DNA from: [Eubacterium] eligens ATCC 27750
GTDB lineage: Bacteria > Bacillota > Clostridia > Lachnospirales > Lachnospiraceae
Direction of reading: 5' to 3'
NCBI RefSeq assembly: GCF_000146185.1
Contig: NC_012778.1
Coordinates: 1,061,001-1,125,000, forward strand
DNA length: 64,000 nucleotides
Of the stretch, positions 44,835 to 54,413 are shown in pieces. How positions within the stretch are numbered: position 1 is the first letter of the stretch; every line of letters begins with the position of its first letter. A program made the position numbers and the translations under genes. A model generated the notes under the pieces. That model searched no databases and was not told the origin of the DNA. It saw nothing but the letters and a program-made list of their open reading frames with translations.

Positions 44835-45353
44835 TCATATAAGTACAATCACAAGTATAAGTCCTGCTGATATTCCTGTAACGATATAAGCCTTCATCTT
44901 TCCTGCTGCATTAGTCTTAACCACATCAAGTTCCTCATTAAGTTCACACACAACAGATTGTATGTGTTTTAACTGACTGTCCTTGTCAATAAATGTGCTT
45001 ATAGAGCCTGCCTCTTTTATAATCTCCAGCTGTCTTTTGCCAAGTATTCCTGCAAATGCTTTATCAGCAGCCTCATTCCATATCAATGCAAATGTGTCAA
45101 TGTCCGATTTATTCAATGCTTCATATATGTATCCGGTGAAATTCCTGACATATGAACACATGTCAAAATCTCCAAGGCGTTCAAATATCTGCGTCATATC
45201 TATAAGTGAATATCCAATATGATTATTCATAACGGAAAGCATTCTTACCATGTCTTTTAATATTATTATCCTGTTCTTTAATCTCTGGCTGTATGAAAGA
45301 CCATACATAAAACAGCCTGAAAGTATTAATATCCCGCCTATATATCCAGACAT
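44835..45353 (-). CDS. spoIIIAB: Stage III sporulation protein AB
   Basis: 172 residues. A membrane segment at each end (GYIGGILILSGCFMYGL and AYIVTGISAGLILVIVLI) encloses a helical domain resembling the type II secretion GspF fold. It is thought to anchor the ATPase SpoIIIAA. The start at 45351-45353 has GGGGAGG seven bases upstream and lies inside the end of spoIIIAA (16-base overlap). Confidence 0.94.
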   Translation of the reverse strand: MSGYIGGILILSGCFMYGLSYSQRLKNRIIILKDMVRMLSVMNNHIGYSLIDMTQIFERLGDFDMCSYVRNFTGYIYEALNKSDIDTFALIWNEAADKAFAGILGKRQLEIIKEAGSISTFIDKDSQLKHIQSVVCELNEELDVVKTNAAGKMKAYIVTGISAGLILVIVLI

Positions 45354-46192
45354 TTTCCTGCCTCCCCACATTTTTCCAATATTACAGCTCTCTTAAATCC
45401 ATTTTTTCCGAAAAGACCTGCAAGTCTTTCATCTGTATCATATATACCGCTTCCATGTGCAGTTCCTATTACAGCGCAGCCACTTTTAATGCAGTATTTT
45501 ACAGCTTTAATATCATCTTCCCCACCAATCTCATCCATTGCTACAACCTGAGGACTAAGCGAGCGAACAGCCATATATACTCCCGTAAGTTTATTACAAC
45601 CATCTAAAACATCTGTCCTGCAACCAATATCATTACATGGAACTCCGTTTACACATGCCGCTATTTCACATCGTTCGTCAATTAAAACCACATTTTTTCT
45701 ATATATATCAGATAACTGTCTTATAATGTCTCTAAGCAGTGTTGTTTTTCCAAAGCCCGGCGGTGATATTATAATAGTATGCTTTAACCCGTCTTTTAAA
45801 AGCTCATCCATTATATTATCAGCGCAGCCCTTCATCTGTTTAGCAATTCTTATACACATGAATGTCACATGTAAGAAATTCTTTACCTTACCATTCTCCC
45901 ATATAACCTGTCCGCCAAGTCCTATTCTGTGTCCGCCTTTGATTGTCAGAAATCCATTTGCCATGCAGGATTCATATGCATAAGATGAATAATTAGTTGC
46001 TATTGACAGTATCCTTGTTATCATATGTTCATCTACAGGAACCGCACCTCTATGTTCACCATTATCACATATGGCAGCAGGCAGTCTTCCTGTACGCAGA
46101 CGGATTTCCCTGACATGCTGAAATCCTGCATATATTCCAATATCTTTAATTAATTCATCCGGAAGAATTTTATAGAGTGATTCGTCATACAA
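45338..46192 (-). CDS. spoIIIAA: Stage III sporulation protein AA (ATPase)
   Basis: 284 residues, secretion-type AAA+ ATPase. The P-loop is PPGFGKTT at about 144-151, followed by VLIDERCEIAA and MDEIGGEDD. It probably powers assembly or transport at the SpoIIIA-SpoIIQ channel. I place the start at a TTG (46190-46192) six bases after AAGGGG. A GTG five codons upstream has no ribosome site. Both lie in the 3' arm or T-run of a terminator hairpin. It is the first gene of the spoIIIA operon. Confidence 0.93.
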   Translation of the reverse strand: MYDESLYKILPDELIKDIGIYAGFQHVREIRLRTGRLPAAICDNGEHRGAVPVDEHMITRILSIATNYSSYAYESCMANGFLTIKGGHRIGLGGQVIWENGKVKNFLHVTFMCIRIAKQMKGCADNIMDELLKDGLKHTIIISPPGFGKTTLLRDIIRQLSDIYRKNVVLIDERCEIAACVNGVPCNDIGCRTDVLDGCNKLTGVYMAVRSLSPQVVAMDEIGGEDDIKAVKYCIKSGCAVIGTAHGSGIYDTDERLAGLFGKNGFKRAVILEKCGEAGKCLDI

Positions 46193-46196
46193 AAAA

Positions 46197-46236
46197 AGCC
46201 CCTTCACTATTGTTTTTCACAATATATGAAAGGGCT
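46197..46236 (-). terminator. Terminator of the FtsX-type ABC gene, overlapping the spoIIIAA start
   Basis: Arms 46219-46236 and 46197-46213 pair over 17-18 bases with one bulge or mismatch and a five-base loop, followed on the minus strand by seven T. The 3' arm contains the AAGGGG ribosome site for spoIIIAA. Confidence 0.9.
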
Positions 46237-46249
46237 GTCCGTTTTATTC
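46221..46249 (-). promoter_or_regulatory. Candidate sigma-E promoter for spoIIIA
   Basis: Minus strand GAATAAA (46243-46249), 14-bp spacer, CATATATT (46221-46228), compared with the known sigma-E pattern (KMATATT, 13-15 bp, CATACA-T). The -35 element overlaps the stop codon of the upstream gene. Transcription would begin in or just past the terminator loop. Confidence 0.6.
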
Positions 46250-48949
46250 TACTGACTTTAAAGATTCGACCATAGGAAGCTTCTTTAACTTTCCATACAT
46301 GGCCAGATTAACTACAACTGAGAAAATCAGTGTGATAAGATATGAATATATATATGTTGTCGGTTTAATAGCATATCCAAACATTATTGCATCCATCTCA
46401 ACAGTAAGCATTATGTATATGTGAAGAAGTCTTCCTAATAATAGTCCGAACACACCACCGATTAATGTAAGGAATATATTCTCACGGTACACATACATGC
46501 CTACCTCCGGGTCAAAGAAACCAAGTACCTTAATAGTTGCAATTTCTCTTCTTCTCTCTGATATATTAACATTTGTAAGATTATATAACACAACGAATGC
46601 AAGCAGCCCCGCTGATATTATAAGTACCCATGTTACCAGGTCAAGTGACTGTATCATATTTTCAAATCGTGTAACATTAGCATTAAGGAAACTCACACCC
46701 TTAATATAATCTCTTGTAAGATATTCATCGCCCATATAACTTTCAGTTTCGCTTACATCTCCGTTAATCTTTATAAGCACCCTGTTGTTATCAGGAACAT
46801 TTCCAAAAAGTTCATTATAATATTCTGTACTTATATATACATAATGATTAACATACATTTCTGTAATACCTGATACAACAGCCTCTGTCTGCTTTCCAGC
46901 GGATGATGTTACTGTAATCTTATCACCTTTCTTTACCCCTAAATCTTTAGATAGCTTTTCAGTGATAACAACGCCTGAATCCCCAAGAGCCACATCATTA
47001 TGTTTTCTTCTAGTTCTTAATGTCACATAATCTTTAAATGCATTCTTATCATCAACTATGACATATTCTGCTGTCTGTGTATCTTCACTGCTCTTAACAT
47101 CATCAGAATAACCACAGTTTAGTAGAAAATCATCAATGTGTACGTCCGCTGACATGTCACTTTCAAGTGTATCCATATCCTCCTGTGTAATCCCATCTGT
47201 AAATGTGGCAACACTGTCATAATGTATAAGTTCACCGTACTGGTTATGAATAAGACATTCTATACTGTTCTTAATACCAAAGCCTGCTGTCATAAGTGCC
47301 GTACAGCCTGCAATCCCTACAACAGTCATAAGAAATCTCTTCTTATACAGGAACAGATTACGCATAGTAACCTTCATTGTGAATGACATGTGTTTCCATA
47401 TAAATGTAATATGCTCAAGAAGGATTTTCTTACCGCTCTTAGGTGCTTTCGGACGCATAAGCTCTGATGGAACCTCTTCTAACTCACTGTAGCATGAAAA
47501 AAGAGCTGCTATAACTGTTACTAAAACCATGGTTGTAATGGCTATAATTGAAAGAAATATGTGGCTGTCGTACACTATTGGCGGAAGCTGGTATATTATA
47601 TTCCAAGAATTATATATTACAAGCGGAAACAGTTTAAGACCTATGATACAGCCTGCTATTCCTCCAGTAACCGAAGCAATTAATGCATATGCTATATATT
47701 TGAATGCAATCACCTTTTTGCTGTATCCTAGTGCTTTATATGTTCCTATAAGTCCCCTTTCTTCTGCTACCATTCTTGTCATTGTTGTAAGACAGACAAG
47801 GGCAGATACAACTATAAAGAATATTGGAAATACCGTGGCAATGGCTTTCATCCTGTCTGCACTGGATTCATAATCTTTAAAAGAATACTGTTCCTGTCTT
47901 GTAAGCTCATACCATTTCCAGTCATCGCTGTCACCATATTTAGATTCAAAATCTTCCTTAGCCTGCGTCTCAATGCTGCTAAAATCATAATCAGCAAGTG
48001 CTTTCTCATATGCCGGCTGGATATATGGCTCAATAATAGCTGAAACATCCATTCCTACAAAATAATTACTGTACTGTTCTGTAAGTGATTCTACAACATG
48101 GTCGTATATAGCCGCTTTGGCAGCCTCTTTTGCCTCATTTACTGAATCTTCATATACATCCTGTATGTCATCTTTTCTTACATTAATTCTGCTCTGTGAA
48201 ATATTATCTATTCTGTCAGCCGTTTCTTTAACGAGATCTTTATATTCAGTTCCATATGTATCCAATTCCTTTGCTCCATCAACTGTCGCAAATACTTCAT
48301 TGAAATAATCGGACATGAATTCATCTTCCGTAATATACATAAGATAATTAATCCTGCCGCTTCCAACATTAGTAGTTCCAAGGTCATAAGAAACATAATA
48401 TGGTGTATATACTGTTCCTACAACCGTATACTCTGAATCTTTAAGACTGTCATTAATATCATCCTGTGTTCCGGATGAAAGCTTGATTGTATCTCCTATA
48501 GAAAAATTATCCTTGGTATCTTCATATCTTACAACACATTCACCGCTATTTTCAGGAAGCCGTCCTTCCTTGATTCGTAACTGGTTAATGTAATTCTCAT
48601 TATTCCTGTCTGTATTATCAGGTACTGACATTATATGTACAGCGGTCTCTATGCTGTCTTTCCTGATAACTGCATCCTGTGAATATGCAGGATACACTCC
48701 CTTAACACCATCAACTGCTCTTATAGCTTTAATATCATCTTCATTAAAACCTATTGATGATAAAAGTCTTAAATCACTCATATTATAATCATCATAATAG
48801 TTATCCGTTGAATTCTTCATATCATTAGAAGATGCTGTTACTCCTGCAAAAAATGCTACTCCAATAGCAACAATTGCAAATATAGCTATAAATCTTCCAA
48901 ATGTTCTCTTAATCTCACGAAAGAGATCTTTCCACACTGATTTTCCCAT
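46244..48949 (-). CDS. ABC transporter permease, FtsX/MacB type
   Basis: 901 residues. One N-terminal membrane helix, a large extracellular domain (about 45-380) containing a coiled-coil section, three membrane helices around 390-490, a second extracellular domain, and three closing helices around 780-895 form the duplicated FtsX layout. Such permeases export lipoproteins, peptides or antimicrobials. It follows its ATPase gene by 21 bases. The ATG at 48947-48949 was preferred over an upstream TTG that lies on the GGAGG site. A strong terminator follows. Confidence 0.92.
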   Translation of the reverse strand: MGKSVWKDLFREIKRTFGRFIAIFAIVAIGVAFFAGVTASSNDMKNSTDNYYDDYNMSDLRLLSSIGFNEDDIKAIRAVDGVKGVYPAYSQDAVIRKDSIETAVHIMSVPDNTDRNNENYINQLRIKEGRLPENSGECVVRYEDTKDNFSIGDTIKLSSGTQDDINDSLKDSEYTVVGTVYTPYYVSYDLGTTNVGSGRINYLMYITEDEFMSDYFNEVFATVDGAKELDTYGTEYKDLVKETADRIDNISQSRINVRKDDIQDVYEDSVNEAKEAAKAAIYDHVVESLTEQYSNYFVGMDVSAIIEPYIQPAYEKALADYDFSSIETQAKEDFESKYGDSDDWKWYELTRQEQYSFKDYESSADRMKAIATVFPIFFIVVSALVCLTTMTRMVAEERGLIGTYKALGYSKKVIAFKYIAYALIASVTGGIAGCIIGLKLFPLVIYNSWNIIYQLPPIVYDSHIFLSIIAITTMVLVTVIAALFSCYSELEEVPSELMRPKAPKSGKKILLEHITFIWKHMSFTMKVTMRNLFLYKKRFLMTVVGIAGCTALMTAGFGIKNSIECLIHNQYGELIHYDSVATFTDGITQEDMDTLESDMSADVHIDDFLLNCGYSDDVKSSEDTQTAEYVIVDDKNAFKDYVTLRTRRKHNDVALGDSGVVITEKLSKDLGVKKGDKITVTSSAGKQTEAVVSGITEMYVNHYVYISTEYYNELFGNVPDNNRVLIKINGDVSETESYMGDEYLTRDYIKGVSFLNANVTRFENMIQSLDLVTWVLIISAGLLAFVVLYNLTNVNISERRREIATIKVLGFFDPEVGMYVYRENIFLTLIGGVFGLLLGRLLHIYIMLTVEMDAIMFGYAIKPTTYIYSYLITLIFSVVVNLAMYGKLKKLPMVESLKSVE

Positions 48950-48970
48950 ATTGTACAAGCCTCCATAGTA

Positions 48971-49672
48971 TTACCAGTCTATCTCGTCTACTGAAACAGG
49001 ATTGTCATTAATAACAACACTGTCAACGATACCATTCTTTATCTTAATAACTTTATCTCCCATTGCTGAAATTGCCTGATTATGTGTTATAACAACAACA
49101 GTAATTCCATTCTTCTTACACATATCACTTAAAAGCTTAAGAATGGTTTTTCCTGTATTAATATCAAGCGCTCCTGTAGGTTCATCGCATAAAAGCATCT
49201 TAGGATTCTTTGCAAGTGCTCTTGCAATGGCAACTCTCTGCTGTTCACCACCTGATAACTGTGACGGAAAATTTCCTATTCTGTCAGATAATCCCACAGC
49301 TTCTATTGTCTTAACAATATCAAGAGGCTCTTTACATATCTGCGTTGCCAGTTCAACATTTTCTTTGACAGTAAGATTCTGTACAAGATTATAGAACTGG
49401 AATACGAATCCGATATCATATCTTCTGTATGCTGTAAGCTGTCTCGAACTATACTTGTCAATTCTTTTACCATCAACAGTTATTTCCCCGGTAGTACATG
49501 TATCCATTCCTCCAAGGATGTTAAGAATAGTACTCTTTCCTGCACCACTAGGTCCTAATACAACAGCAAATTCGCCTTTATCAATCTTAAAATCCACTCC
49601 ATTCAATGCTCTTATCTTTACATCACCCATTTTGTATATTTTCTTTACATTTTTAAATTCTATATATGCCAT
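48971..49672 (-). CDS. ABC transporter ATP-binding protein (LolD/MacB type)
   Basis: 233 residues. Walker A is GPSGAGKSTIL, the signature LSGGEQQRVAIARAL, and Walker B MLLCDEPTGALD. It is the ATPase partner of the FtsX-type permease downstream. No two-component system or substrate gene is adjacent, so the substrate is unknown. Confidence 0.95.
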   Translation of the reverse strand: MAYIEFKNVKKIYKMGDVKIRALNGVDFKIDKGEFAVVLGPSGAGKSTILNILGGMDTCTTGEITVDGKRIDKYSSRQLTAYRRYDIGFVFQFYNLVQNLTVKENVELATQICKEPLDIVKTIEAVGLSDRIGNFPSQLSGGEQQRVAIARALAKNPKMLLCDEPTGALDINTGKTILKLLSDMCKKNGITVVVITHNQAISAMGDKVIKIKNGIVDSVVINDNPVSVDEIDW

Positions 49673-49726
49673 AGTTTCTCCTTTTTTATTCCAGACAGTA
49701 TTAAATCACATATTAATCTATATATA

Positions 49727-49755
49727 ATAATACCTTATAGCACTCATAAATTCAA
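49727..49755 (-). promoter_or_regulatory. Promoter of the FtsX-type ABC operon
   Basis: Minus strand TTGAAT (49750-49755), 17-bp spacer, TATTAT (49727-49732). Confidence 0.65.
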
Positions 49756-49798
49756 ATCATTTTAATATAATCATAGAAAGACATTTTATTAAATTTCT

Positions 49799-51046
49799 AT
49801 GAAATCATTTAAGAATTTTTCAATTATTATACTCGTATTATCGTTGTTGGTTTGTTGCATATTCTGTCCTGTAACAACTCAGGCAGCAGGACTATATTCA
49901 AAATACTCTGTTCTTATTGATTCTGATTCAGGCAGGATACTTTCTGGCAGCAATGAAACAACGGCTGTAAGCATGGCAAGCACAACTAAAATTATGACTC
50001 TTATTATTGCTTTGGAAAACTGTGACAAGAATTTTGTCGTAACAACTTCCGCCTACGCAGCTTCCATGCCTGATGTACAGCTTAACGCCGTAACTGGTGA
50101 GCAATTCATAATTAACGACCTATACTACTCACTTATGCTTGAATCACATAATGATTCCGCTGTAATAATTGCTGAAAATGCTGCTTATTACTTACTATGT
50201 AAAAATCCTTCTTTAAGGTCTGAAACTCCGTTTATCAATAATTATAATTACGATTCCTCATTTCTTTCTGAGATTAACCATGAACAAAGTGAAATACTTG
50301 TACATATATTTACCGGCCTTATGAATGAAAAAGCGGATGATATTCTCTTATCAGACACATATTACATAACACCTAATGGTCTTGATGCCGAGGATAACTA
50401 TAGTTTTCATCATACAACAGCATATGACCTTGCAAAAACCATGGCATATTGTATTAATAATGAGGATTTTTTATATATAACACAGACTGTTTCTAAAACA
50501 ATTTCAGACACAACAGGCAGATACCATTACCAGCTAAATAACAAAAACAGGCTTTTAAATCCTAATGAAGGAATTATCTCTGGAAAAACAGGTTTCACTA
50601 ACAAAGCCGGATACTGCTATGTATGTGCATACAAAGACAAAAACCGGACACTGTGCATCGCCCTGCTTGCATGTGGCTGGCCACCAAATAAGAATTACAA
50701 ATGGAGTGACGCCAACTATCTTATTGCACTTGGTAAGAAATACAACAAGCAGAAATATTTTAATTGCGAGTACACATTTTACATTCCTGTATCTAAAGGA
50801 AAATATAGCTTCTGTGAACTTATTCCTGACAGTGCTGTTGAGTTTCTTGCCTGCGATGACGATTCCGTAAATATCCAGATAGATATTCCAGAAACACTTA
50901 CTGCTCCTGTCAATTCAGCACAGATATATGGAACAATTAATATATATGTAAATAATGAGCCTGCCCGCAGTATTAATCTGAAAGCAAAGCAGAGTATTCC
51001 CAAAAAATCCCATACACTGGATATATTTGATACAATATTTCGATAG
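49799..51046 (+). CDS. D-alanyl-D-alanine carboxypeptidase
   Basis: 415 residues, peptidase family S11. A signal peptide (first about 29 residues, ending TTQAA) is followed by the SxxK motif STTK (61-64), SHN (116-118) and KTG (263-265). It trims the last D-alanine of peptidoglycan stem peptides; DacB/DacF-like sporulation roles are possible given the location but unproven. The C-terminal beta domain lacks an obvious amphipathic anchor. No ribosome binding site precedes the ATG; a TATAAT at 49766-49771 suggests a very short leader. Confidence 0.93.
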   Translation: MKSFKNFSIIILVLSLLVCCIFCPVTTQAAGLYSKYSVLIDSDSGRILSGSNETTAVSMASTTKIMTLIIALENCDKNFVVTTSAYAASMPDVQLNAVTGEQFIINDLYYSLMLESHNDSAVIIAENAAYYLLCKNPSLRSETPFINNYNYDSSFLSEINHEQSEILVHIFTGLMNEKADDILLSDTYYITPNGLDAEDNYSFHHTTAYDLAKTMAYCINNEDFLYITQTVSKTISDTTGRYHYQLNNKNRLLNPNEGIISGKTGFTNKAGYCYVCAYKDKNRTLCIALLACGWPPNKNYKWSDANYLIALGKKYNKQKYFNCEYTFYIPVSKGKYSFCELIPDSAVEFLACDDDSVNIQIDIPETLTAPVNSAQIYGTINIYVNNEPARSINLKAKQSIPKKSHTLDIFDTIFR

Positions 51047-51067
51047 CAGCGCAAATTTGGGGATTAT

Positions 51068-51096
51068 TTTACGAAAACACATGACACGGTTATAAT
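51068..51096 (+). promoter_or_regulatory. Promoter of the polysaccharide deacetylase gene
   Basis: Plus strand TTTACG (51068-51073), 17-bp spacer, TATAAT (51091-51096). Confidence 0.6.
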
Positions 51097-51155
51097 TGTG
51101 TTATATAATTAAAAAGTCGGTTTTAACTGGCTAATAATATATGGAGACAATAATA

Positions 51156-52025
51156 ATGAATAAAGTATACAAAGTATTTCCGGGTGGCAAATTCAAGGTT
51201 CTTACTTTCAGTTATGATGACGGAAAGCTTGAGGACAGACGGCTTGTAAAGCTTTTTAACAAATATAATCTTAAAGCAACATTTAATCTGGACACAGGCA
51301 TTATTGATCCTGCGATAAGAATTCCTCAGGAGGAATGGCCTGAGCTTTATAAAGGACATGATATTGCTGTTCATACATTTACACATCCTACTATGATAAG
51401 ACTAAATGATTATGCTGCTCTTAAAGAAATTCTTGAAGATAAGGTTAATCTTGAAAAAATATTTAACCGTCCGATATACGGTCTTGCCTATCCTAACGGT
51501 TCTTACGACAGCCGTATAGTTGATATTGCCAAATCTGTCGGCATTAAATATGCAAGAGTTACCAATGATAAATACGCTGCCACTAAAGCTGCAGAAGCCT
51601 ATGCTGCTAATGCCGATGGTCCTATACTTATAGGGGATGAGAATGGTTTTTCTATGCCTGAAGACTATATGCGCTGGGTTCCAACCTGTCATCACAATCA
51701 TAATCTTATTGATTTTGGCAAGAAGTTCATGGCACTTACTAAAAAACAGTATCTTTACATGATGTATGTCTGGGGACACAGCTTTGAATTTGAAAGAAAC
51801 AATAATTGGGAAATCATTGAGGAATTCTGTGAAATGATTGCTAACCGTGATGATATCTGGTATGCAACCAATTCTGATATTGTTGAATACAACGAATTGT
51901 TTGACAGACTTGAGTTCTTTGCTGATAACGAATATGTTCATAACCCTTCTGTTAAGTCAGTATGGCTTGCAGTAAATAATAGTACTATTGTTGAAGTAAA
52001 AGGCGGCGAAACAGTTAAATTATAA
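51156..52025 (+). CDS. Polysaccharide deacetylase (CE4 family)
   Basis: 289 residues. The NodB-type motif 1 is TFSYDDG (17-23) with D21/D22, and motif 2 is H73-x3-H77 in VHTFTHP. These residues bind the catalytic metal. The first motif varies slightly from TFDDG, with a serine-tyrosine before DD. There is no signal peptide, so a cytoplasmic or non-classical location is likely; this cytosolic subgroup has uncertain substrates. The ATG at 51156 has GGAG nine bases upstream and is preferred over one five codons earlier. Confidence 0.88.
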   Translation: MNKVYKVFPGGKFKVLTFSYDDGKLEDRRLVKLFNKYNLKATFNLDTGIIDPAIRIPQEEWPELYKGHDIAVHTFTHPTMIRLNDYAALKEILEDKVNLEKIFNRPIYGLAYPNGSYDSRIVDIAKSVGIKYARVTNDKYAATKAAEAYAANADGPILIGDENGFSMPEDYMRWVPTCHHNHNLIDFGKKFMALTKKQYLYMMYVWGHSFEFERNNNWEIIEEFCEMIANRDDIWYATNSDIVEYNELFDRLEFFADNEYVHNPSVKSVWLAVNNSTIVEVKGGETVKL

Positions 52026-52040
52026 TAACGCATTATTAAA

Positions 52041-52068
52041 GGCGGCTTACCATTACAGGTTTGCCGCC
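52041..52068. terminator. Bidirectional hairpin between the deacetylase and NatB-like genes
   Basis: Arms GGCGGC (52041-52046) and GCCGCC (52063-52068), extended by partial pairing within the loop, with T-rich flank CTCTTTTT on the plus side and TTTAATAAT on the minus side. Confidence 0.75.
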
Positions 52069-52074
52069 CTCTTT

Positions 52075-53322
52075 TTATTCATGCTTAAGATTCTTAAATG
52101 CATTTCTTAATGTAATTGGATTGCCATATCTTAACGTTCCCATTCTGTATATCTTAGAGCCTAATATACCAACTGCTATTGTGCTTACAATAAGAATAAC
52201 AAACGATACAGCTATCTCAGCAAAACTCACATTTCCAAGTGCTACTCTTGCAAACATCGCACTGTATGAGCTTATCGGCAGGAATGAAAGAACCTTCATA
52301 AGAATTCCATCTACATTATTAAGCTGGGATAATCCTATAAAATATACAATCATAATAACAAACTGTACACTTCCGGCACTTTTGTTAATATCCTCTGTCT
52401 TAGACACAAGTGCTCCCATTGCACCATATATAAATACATAGAACAGCAGCCCTCCAAATCCAAAGAACGCAAATGTTATAAGCACATCTGAAGGAATATT
52501 AAATATTTTATCAAATAATCCACCCCATGAGTCTCTGTTAATCTTATAGCTTCCAAGTATTACTGCAAATATAATTCCAACCTGTAAAAGTGCTGCAGAT
52601 GTACCTGCCAGTACCTTTCCAAAGAAAAGGCTGTTAGTATCAGCACTGGTTACAAGAAGTTCCATTGTTCTGTTTGATTTCTCCTGTGTTACAGAAGTTG
52701 CTACCATTACTCCATACAGAATGATAACCATGAACACAATAATTATAAGTGCATAACAATACCAGTAATTACTCATCATGTCTTTTCCAAGTACAGTTGT
52801 CTCGGAATTGATAACCGGATTAAAAGCATTTTCAATCTCTGCCATATCCAGATTATTCTCCTTACAATAGTTATACTGGCTTAGCAGCTGCATTGCATAT
52901 GTAAATCTCTGCGTCATATCATCAAACATATCACTATTATTAACGACATATTCAAAATCTGTTGCATTCTTTACAACAAAACCAGCAATGACATTTTCAT
53001 CATTTTCAATCTTATCTACAAGTGCATCTCTTGACGAAACATTTTCAATCTTCACATCATTTAATACACCTTCTACAATTCCTGTTCCCGCAAATATGTC
53101 TTTTTCATCACAGATTATGATAACATCAGTAATCTCCGTATTATCAGCGGTATCATCAGTATCATCTTTATTTATTCCAAGAATTCCTGACATATCAAAT
53201 ACACTTGGAAGAAACAGTATCACTGCAGCAAGAACAGCTATAACAATTGTAGAAATCATAAAGCTTTTATTCTTGATATAATTCATAATCTCATACTGGA
53301 ATATTACTCCGAACTTCTTCAT
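52075..53322 (-). CDS. ABC-2 type permease, NatB-like
   Basis: 415 residues. One N-terminal membrane helix (about 22-40), a large extracellular region (about 60-180), then five membrane segments in the second half, as in NatB/YhaP sodium-efflux-type permeases. It carries the TSVTQEKSNRTMELLVTSA motif of this family. It starts in a TAATG overlap with the ATPase gene. The substrate cannot be read. Confidence 0.9.
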   Translation of the reverse strand: MKKFGVIFQYEIMNYIKNKSFMISTIVIAVLAAVILFLPSVFDMSGILGINKDDTDDTADNTEITDVIIICDEKDIFAGTGIVEGVLNDVKIENVSSRDALVDKIENDENVIAGFVVKNATDFEYVVNNSDMFDDMTQRFTYAMQLLSQYNYCKENNLDMAEIENAFNPVINSETTVLGKDMMSNYWYCYALIIIVFMVIILYGVMVATSVTQEKSNRTMELLVTSADTNSLFFGKVLAGTSAALLQVGIIFAVILGSYKINRDSWGGLFDKIFNIPSDVLITFAFFGFGGLLFYVFIYGAMGALVSKTEDINKSAGSVQFVIMIVYFIGLSQLNNVDGILMKVLSFLPISSYSAMFARVALGNVSFAEIAVSFVILIVSTIAVGILGSKIYRMGTLRYGNPITLRNAFKNLKHE

Positions 53323-54239
53323 TATCTGTCACCCCCTACAGCTTTTACAAATATATCATTAAGCGATGGTCTGTAGCTGTCAAATGATGCTATCTCTATA
53401 TCAGCATTCATAATTTCTTTAATAAGTGCATTTCCAGAAAGCTCTTGAATATTCTTTACTATAACACCATCTTTATGTATTCCTGTTACAGATAATGTAT
53501 CTTCGCAGCTGGTCTTTAACTTTTCTGCCAGTTCTTCTGCTCCCATTCCAACAGCCGATATTATAAGCTGATTCTTTCCATATTCAGCCTTAATATCTGC
53601 AATATCACCTGATAATGCAATCTCACCGTTATTAATTATTGCTATATCCTCACAGAACTCCTCCACATAGCTCATCTGATGGCTTGAGAATATAACTATT
53701 CTTCCTTCTTCTATCAATTCTGTTACAACATCCTGTAATATCTTGGAATTAACCGGGTCAAGTCCACTGAATGGCTCATCTAATATAACAATCTCAGGCT
53801 CACAGACAAGTGTTGATGCAAGCTGGACCTTCTGCTGATTACCTTTGCTGAGTGTCTCTAACTTCACATCTGTATACTGTGATACCTGCAGTCTTTTAAG
53901 CCATTTATCAGTATTCTTCTTAGCTTCAGCCTTAGATAAGCCTCTTAACCTGCCAAGATACACAAGCTGTTCTGATACTTTTTTCTTAGGATATAATCCT
54001 CTCTCTTCCGGCAGATATCCTATCAGATGCTCCTTTGGATTAAATTTTTTACCATCAAGAAATATTTCTCCTGAATTGGCATGAAATACATCCATAATAA
54101 TTCTTATAGTTGTAGTCTTTCCTGCACCATTACGTCCAAGAAGACCTAATGCCTTGCCGCCTTCCACATCAAATGAAATGCCGTGAAGGACTTCTTTCTC
54201 ACCAAATGACTTGGTAAGATTTTTCACTTCAAGTTTCAT
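53322..54239 (-). CDS. ABC transporter ATP-binding protein, NatA-like
   Basis: 305 residues. Walker A is GLLGRNGAGKTTTI, the signature LSKGNQQKVQLAST and Walker B IVILDEPFSGLDP. The C-terminal extension (about 220-305) is typical of the NatA/YhaQ group. It is co-transcribed with the NatB-like permease. Confidence 0.93.
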   Translation of the reverse strand: MKLEVKNLTKSFGEKEVLHGISFDVEGGKALGLLGRNGAGKTTTIRIIMDVFHANSGEIFLDGKKFNPKEHLIGYLPEERGLYPKKKVSEQLVYLGRLRGLSKAEAKKNTDKWLKRLQVSQYTDVKLETLSKGNQQKVQLASTLVCEPEIVILDEPFSGLDPVNSKILQDVVTELIEEGRIVIFSSHQMSYVEEFCEDIAIINNGEIALSGDIADIKAEYGKNQLIISAVGMGAEELAEKLKTSCEDTLSVTGIHKDGVIVKNIQELSGNALIKEIMNADIEIASFDSYRPSLNDIFVKAVGGDR

Positions 54240-54352
54240 TAAATTAATCTCCCCTCATATATTGTGAAATCTTTGATAATTGTATCACATGTATAGAAAT
54301 TTTGATAGTCAAATTTATATACATTTTAATTGTTTATATGCATATTAGATGT

Positions 54353-54380
54353 TTAACATACCGGCTGATAATGTTATACT
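54353..54380 (+). promoter_or_regulatory. Promoter of the cyclophilin lipoprotein gene
   Basis: Plus strand TTAACA (54353-54358), 16-bp spacer, TATACT (54375-54380). Confidence 0.65.
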
Positions 54381-54413
54381 TGATTCACTAATTCTAGAAA
54401 GGAATATTTTAAA

